A stretch of 64,000 nt of DNA from Atrichornis clamosus (taxonomy: Eukaryota; Chordata; Aves; Passeriformes; Menuridae). The position numbers and the translations under genes are program-made. The notes under the pieces are model-generated. The model saw only the letters and a list, made by a program, of their open reading frames with translations. It had not been told where the DNA came from and made no database searches. Each line of letters starts with the position of its first letter. Positions within the stretch are counted from its first letter, which is position 1. Positions 61,032 to 64,000 of this stretch are shown here, piece after piece. The stretch is taken from NCBI GenBank assembly GCA_013400975.1, contig WBMZ01011883.1:1-64000 (forward strand), written 5' to 3'.

Positions 61032-61047
61032 CTTGCTTTTTGTCCAT
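61032..61047 (-). CDS. MAP2K3: MAP2K3 coding segment 1 (residues 1-5 plus one base)
   Basis: Encodes MDKKQ plus the first base of codon 6, followed by a donor reading gtagatg at 61,025-61,031. The ATG has a strong Kozak context (ACCATGG). It was chosen because the next segment needs one donated base (G + AT = Asp) and because total length then matches the family. The frame is open upstream to about 61,170 but has no further in-frame ATG there. The donor is weaker than the others and the segment is tiny, so this is the least certain exon. A pyrimidine-rich tract ending CAG lies about 42 bases upstream (near 61,090), so the 5' UTR may itself be spliced. Confidence 0.6.
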
Positions 61048-61049
61048 GG

Positions 61050-61440
61050 TTTCCCAGAAATGAAGAGCAGTGCCGGCACGCCTGGCAGAAGAGAGGGATG
61101 GGGGCGGACTGGAGGAGGGAGGGGAAAAAAATTCCCGCAGGATCCAGCACAAGGCACTTCTTGCAAGCACCGATAGTTCTTTTCAGTGGGAATGCATGGC
61201 CCGAAGCACCCGCTGCCTTCACAGAACCCTCCCTGCTTGGTGTCCCCAGCTCCCGGGAGCCCCCAAGGCTGGAAGCAGCAGTGAAGGCAAACGGGGGGAC
61301 TCGGGGAAGGCAGAGCCGCGTTCCCTCATCGGCAGCTGCCGAGGTTGGCCGGACTCGGCTCCGATTACCCTTGAAAGCTCAACAGTTGTAAAAACTGCAG
61401 CAGAGAAATAGCAGGTGACGTCAACAGGAAACTGGTGGGG
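61050..61440 (-). promoter_or_regulatory. Candidate MAP2K3 promoter / 5' UTR with consensus CRE
   Basis: The 390 bases upstream of the start codon are moderately CpG-rich (notably 61,310-61,370). A palindromic CRE, TGACGTCA, lies at 61,416-61,423, and GC-box-like sequence near 61,100. No TATA box was seen. The alternative is that this is an internal 5' region, because a good acceptor-like CAG stands about 42 bases before the ATG and the true first exon could then lie further right. Confidence 0.4.
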
Positions 61441-61449
61441 AGCCAACTC

Positions 61450-64000
61450 CAGCTCCGGGAGCTGCTGAAGCGCTGGATGGCTGCGGTGCATCCCGGTGGG
61501 ACACATTCTCTTCTGACAAAGCAAACCATTCCCAGCCGGCCTGCAGGCCCAGGCATCCCAGCGGAGCCACCCTTGCTCCGGGACAGCCCTGGCACCAGCC
61601 AGCAGAGCCGAGGGGAGCCCAGGCTCGCTGGTTTGGGCACCGAGGGGGTGCCAGGATGGAAGGAGGTCACATTTCCTTGTGCTGCAGGTGACGCGTTAAT
61701 TGCTTTGCCACTGACAACTATTACCACAACAAATAGTAGAAATATTGCTCCATGACAATGCCAGCAGGGAGCTGAGCAGCTATTCCAGGGTGACAACTGA
61801 GATGGCATCTCTGGCGGCAAAATATAAATTGCTGCATGGATTTGGCTGAGAAATAGCAAGGGAGAGCAGGCAAATAAAAACATTTGTTTCTCTGCAAGCA
61901 CCTGCGAGAAAAGCCATGGTAAAGTATTGCTGCTCTTCCCCTTTTCCTCCAAACCACTCAGGAGAAGTCAAAGCTGATGTTCCTGATCAAAGCCAGGCTC
62001 AGCTCTGACAGGCTGCAGTTTTGTTTTCAATTTCCCGATCAGCTTGGAGGGGAGATACTGTAGCAGCTTCTTTACCTTAAACTAATTACGGAAAATCTAC
62101 CAGTTCTTTGCCCCTGAGCTCTCTCCGGACTCCGGGCTGTGCCGCACCACGCACATTTGCAGGCTGAAAAGTCAGAGGTCAAGGTAAACGCACATACCAA
62201 CATAATGAGTGGCTCTAATTTTAAATAGTGTTTATGTAAGCCCCAGAAGGACAGCGGAAGGTATTTTCTCAGGCTCATTTCCACTCCCAGGGTATAGTTT
62301 CAGGCACAGATCATCAGCACATAAAGGATGCTGACGCAGGAGCTGCTCTCGCAGATGGCACCAAGAGCCACCGGCACCCGTGCCCGGCACTCCCGGGGAG
62401 AGCAACGCTGTGCTGCCCTCCCATCACTAACTCTGTTAACAGCTAATTCCCTCTGACCCAGGCACAGAAACCCCAAGGATCTTTACAGACACCCACAGAG
62501 CCAGAGCTGCTTTGGAGCAGAAAGTCCCTAATCCAGCAGGTGGGATGGGAAACAAGATTTCCTTTGAATTAGTCCCGTTGGGTTTCAGCGCCCGAGGACC
62601 AGGGGTGGTGTAAAGCAGAGCTCCCCGACATCTCAAAAGCATCTTAAAAAATAAACAAACAAGAAAAAAAAAAAGAAGAAACAAAAACAAACCCAACCAT
62701 CCTTTCAAGTCTCACCACTGGCAGCTCTTTCAAAAGTTTGCTGGTGCAGTAGGAATAGCCAGGCCTGGAAAGACATGCACTGTTTGCCATTAATTATCCA
62801 ATCCTTTATAGGCCACAGGTAATCCCAGAGGAACAAAGGGCATTGGGAGTTAACAAAGCCACCCCACGAGGATGGGGATGTCACCCCACTACAGCTGAGG
62901 GAAGCTGGGGGAGCAAATCCTGGGGAGAAGTCAGGCACTCACCAGAGGGTTGGGTACACCAGGGCAGAGCCAGGGACAGGGATGGCTCCCATCCCTCCCA
63001 GCAGCTCCTGCCAGTGGGCTGGCTTGAATAAGGGGAAGAGCACACCCTTAAAAACAGCAATGAGCTCAAAGAGTGCCCTGCCAACGCTGGGCCCCTCTCC
63101 CCACCCTTCCCCTGTGGACACACAGCCCCTCCTGAGGCCACTTCTGTAAAGGCCGGGTCACCACCACAGCCAGGGACTGGGGATGGGGACGAGCTGCTTT
63201 GCCATGAGCAGCACACGTGTCCCATTTGGGGTTGGAAAGGAGCTTTTTATAGGCGTGTTTGGGACAGAGCACAACATTAATGACTTCACCTGTCCTGAAA
63301 GAAGAGTTGCTGCCTAACCACGGGGAGGGAGTGATTTTCATGGAACACTTCATTCCCTCTGATCAGAGAAAAGTCCATGCACCAGCTGGCTGAACTGTCC
63401 CAGCACCACCTTTGCCTGATGCCCACCACATCTCTCCATCCCACCAGGAAATGCAGCAAGTTCCCTGGTCAAGGCTGCAATGCAGCCACTGTCCTAAGCC
63501 CGGGATGCACTCGCCTTTCCACACACGAGGCACACATCCCATGGGAAAGCCCCACGTGCTCGAGCCATGCATGGGACACGCAGCCTGGAAACTCGCAGCT
63601 CTGTCTCAAAATAGAGCCTTTGAAGTAAATCCAGTTGGAAAGGGGACAGGGTTATCTTTCTCATCCCCTCGGATGCGGGATGAGATCGTCCGTGCCTGGG
63701 GACAATCCATCAGGGCACCGCACAGGACTCGTGTCCCCCAGCAGAGCAGGGTGTCACACCAGCAGTGCCATGAGACTGTGCCCAGAGAAGGATGTGACCT
63801 CCCGGTGCCCAGTGAGGAATTTGGGGATGGGCACATTAGCCAAGGTCTCTGACAACCAGAGGCACTGGCACAGCCACCTCTGGGGCTCACAGCCACACCC
63901 GGGCTCCGTGCACAGGCCCGATAACGCGGCCCCGGGAGGATGTCACCGCCCAGCCACGTTCCAGCTGTGTTTTTAGGTTACCTGCACAACCTCGAGGGCT
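61450..64000. other. Right-flank sequence upstream of MAP2K3, no gene seen
   Basis: Unique sequence, AT-richer at 61,690-62,240. No exon of a neighbouring gene could be identified. If MAP2K3 has a further 5' non-coding exon, this would be intron. Confidence 0.5.

Larger units (their letters stand above)
42345..61047 (-). other. MAP2K3: MAP2K3 gene (MKK3, dual-specificity MAP kinase kinase), start codon to inferred poly(A) site
   Basis: MKK3 is a cytoplasmic/nuclear kinase that phosphorylates the Thr-Gly-Tyr loop of p38 MAP kinases in stress and cytokine signalling. Thirteen coding segments were joined by hand; every intron is GT-AG and the phases agree, giving 1,047 nt (348 codons plus stop). 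Visible in order: a basic docking motif KKKRDLRI (residues 20-27), glycine loop GRGAYG (72-77), catalytic Lys94, HRD with Asp191, DFG (209-211), activation loop SVAKT with Ser219 and Thr223, and APE (233-235). The C-terminal tail ends EILGEDS. The choice of MAP2K3 over its paralogue MAP2K6 rests on remembered human sequences: NFEVEADDLV, EKVRHAQSGTIMAVK, TVDCFYTVTFYGALF and the LRKNPAERM segment match MKK3, not MKK6. Length agrees with human MKK3 (347 aa). The 5' and 3' UTR ends are inferred. No frameshift or premature stop was seen. Confidence 0.96.

Noticed and set aside
44980..61047. Assignment of the kinase to MAP2K6
   Set aside because: The diagnostic positions (EVEADDLV, RHAQSGTI, DCFYTV, RKNPAERM, EILGEDS tail) follow MKK3, not MKK6.
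61090..61170. N-terminal extension of MAP2K3 upstream of 61,047
   Set aside because: The frame stays open but has no ATG; the apparent start is a GTG, and the residues are low-complexity Ser/Pro.

Overview
The window is vertebrate nuclear DNA, most likely from a bird. The evidence is six short CR1-type LINE 3' fragments, few other interspersed repeats, short GT-AG introns and GC-rich spacer typical of a small avian chromosome. Turtles and crocodilians also carry CR1, so bird is an inference from CR1 plus compactness.

One protein-coding gene can be read completely: MAP2K3 (MKK3, the p38 MAP kinase kinase), on the minus strand. Its 13 coding segments run from 61,047 (start codon) down to 44,980 (stop). 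All 12 junctions are GT-AG and keep frame. The spliced protein is 348 residues, one more than the 347 I recall for the human long isoform. The glycine loop, catalytic lysine, HRD and DFG motifs and the SVAKT activation-loop motif are all present. The 3' UTR probably reaches about 42,345, below an AATAAA at 42,365-42,370. Just beyond lies a 19-20 bp GC-rich minisatellite (41,537-41,990) interrupted by a 25-base assembly gap. A consensus CRE sits about 370 bp upstream of the start codon.

The left 41 kb shows no convincing coding exon on either strand. It looks like the spacer and 5' flank of the next gene. At 6.1-7.45 kb there is a CpG-rich block, a strong minus-strand splice donor (6,722-6,727) and a four-copy tandem array of CCAAT boxes separated by A/T tracts. 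In mammals KCNJ12 follows MAP2K3 in the same orientation at a few tens of kb. This block is therefore proposed, by position only, as the promoter and non-coding first exon of the KCNJ12 orthologue, whose coding exon would lie left of the window. Several AT-rich, homeodomain-site-rich patches in the spacer (near 9.9, 20.6, 21.3, 24.4, 33.1 and 35.6 kb) are candidate conserved non-coding elements.

The right 2.5 kb (61.45-64 kb) is upstream flank, or an intron if a further 5' exon exists, with no gene visible. No RNA genes, CRISPR arrays, viral elements or novel multi-gene system were found. The most unusual structures are the CCAAT array and the minisatellite downstream of MAP2K3.
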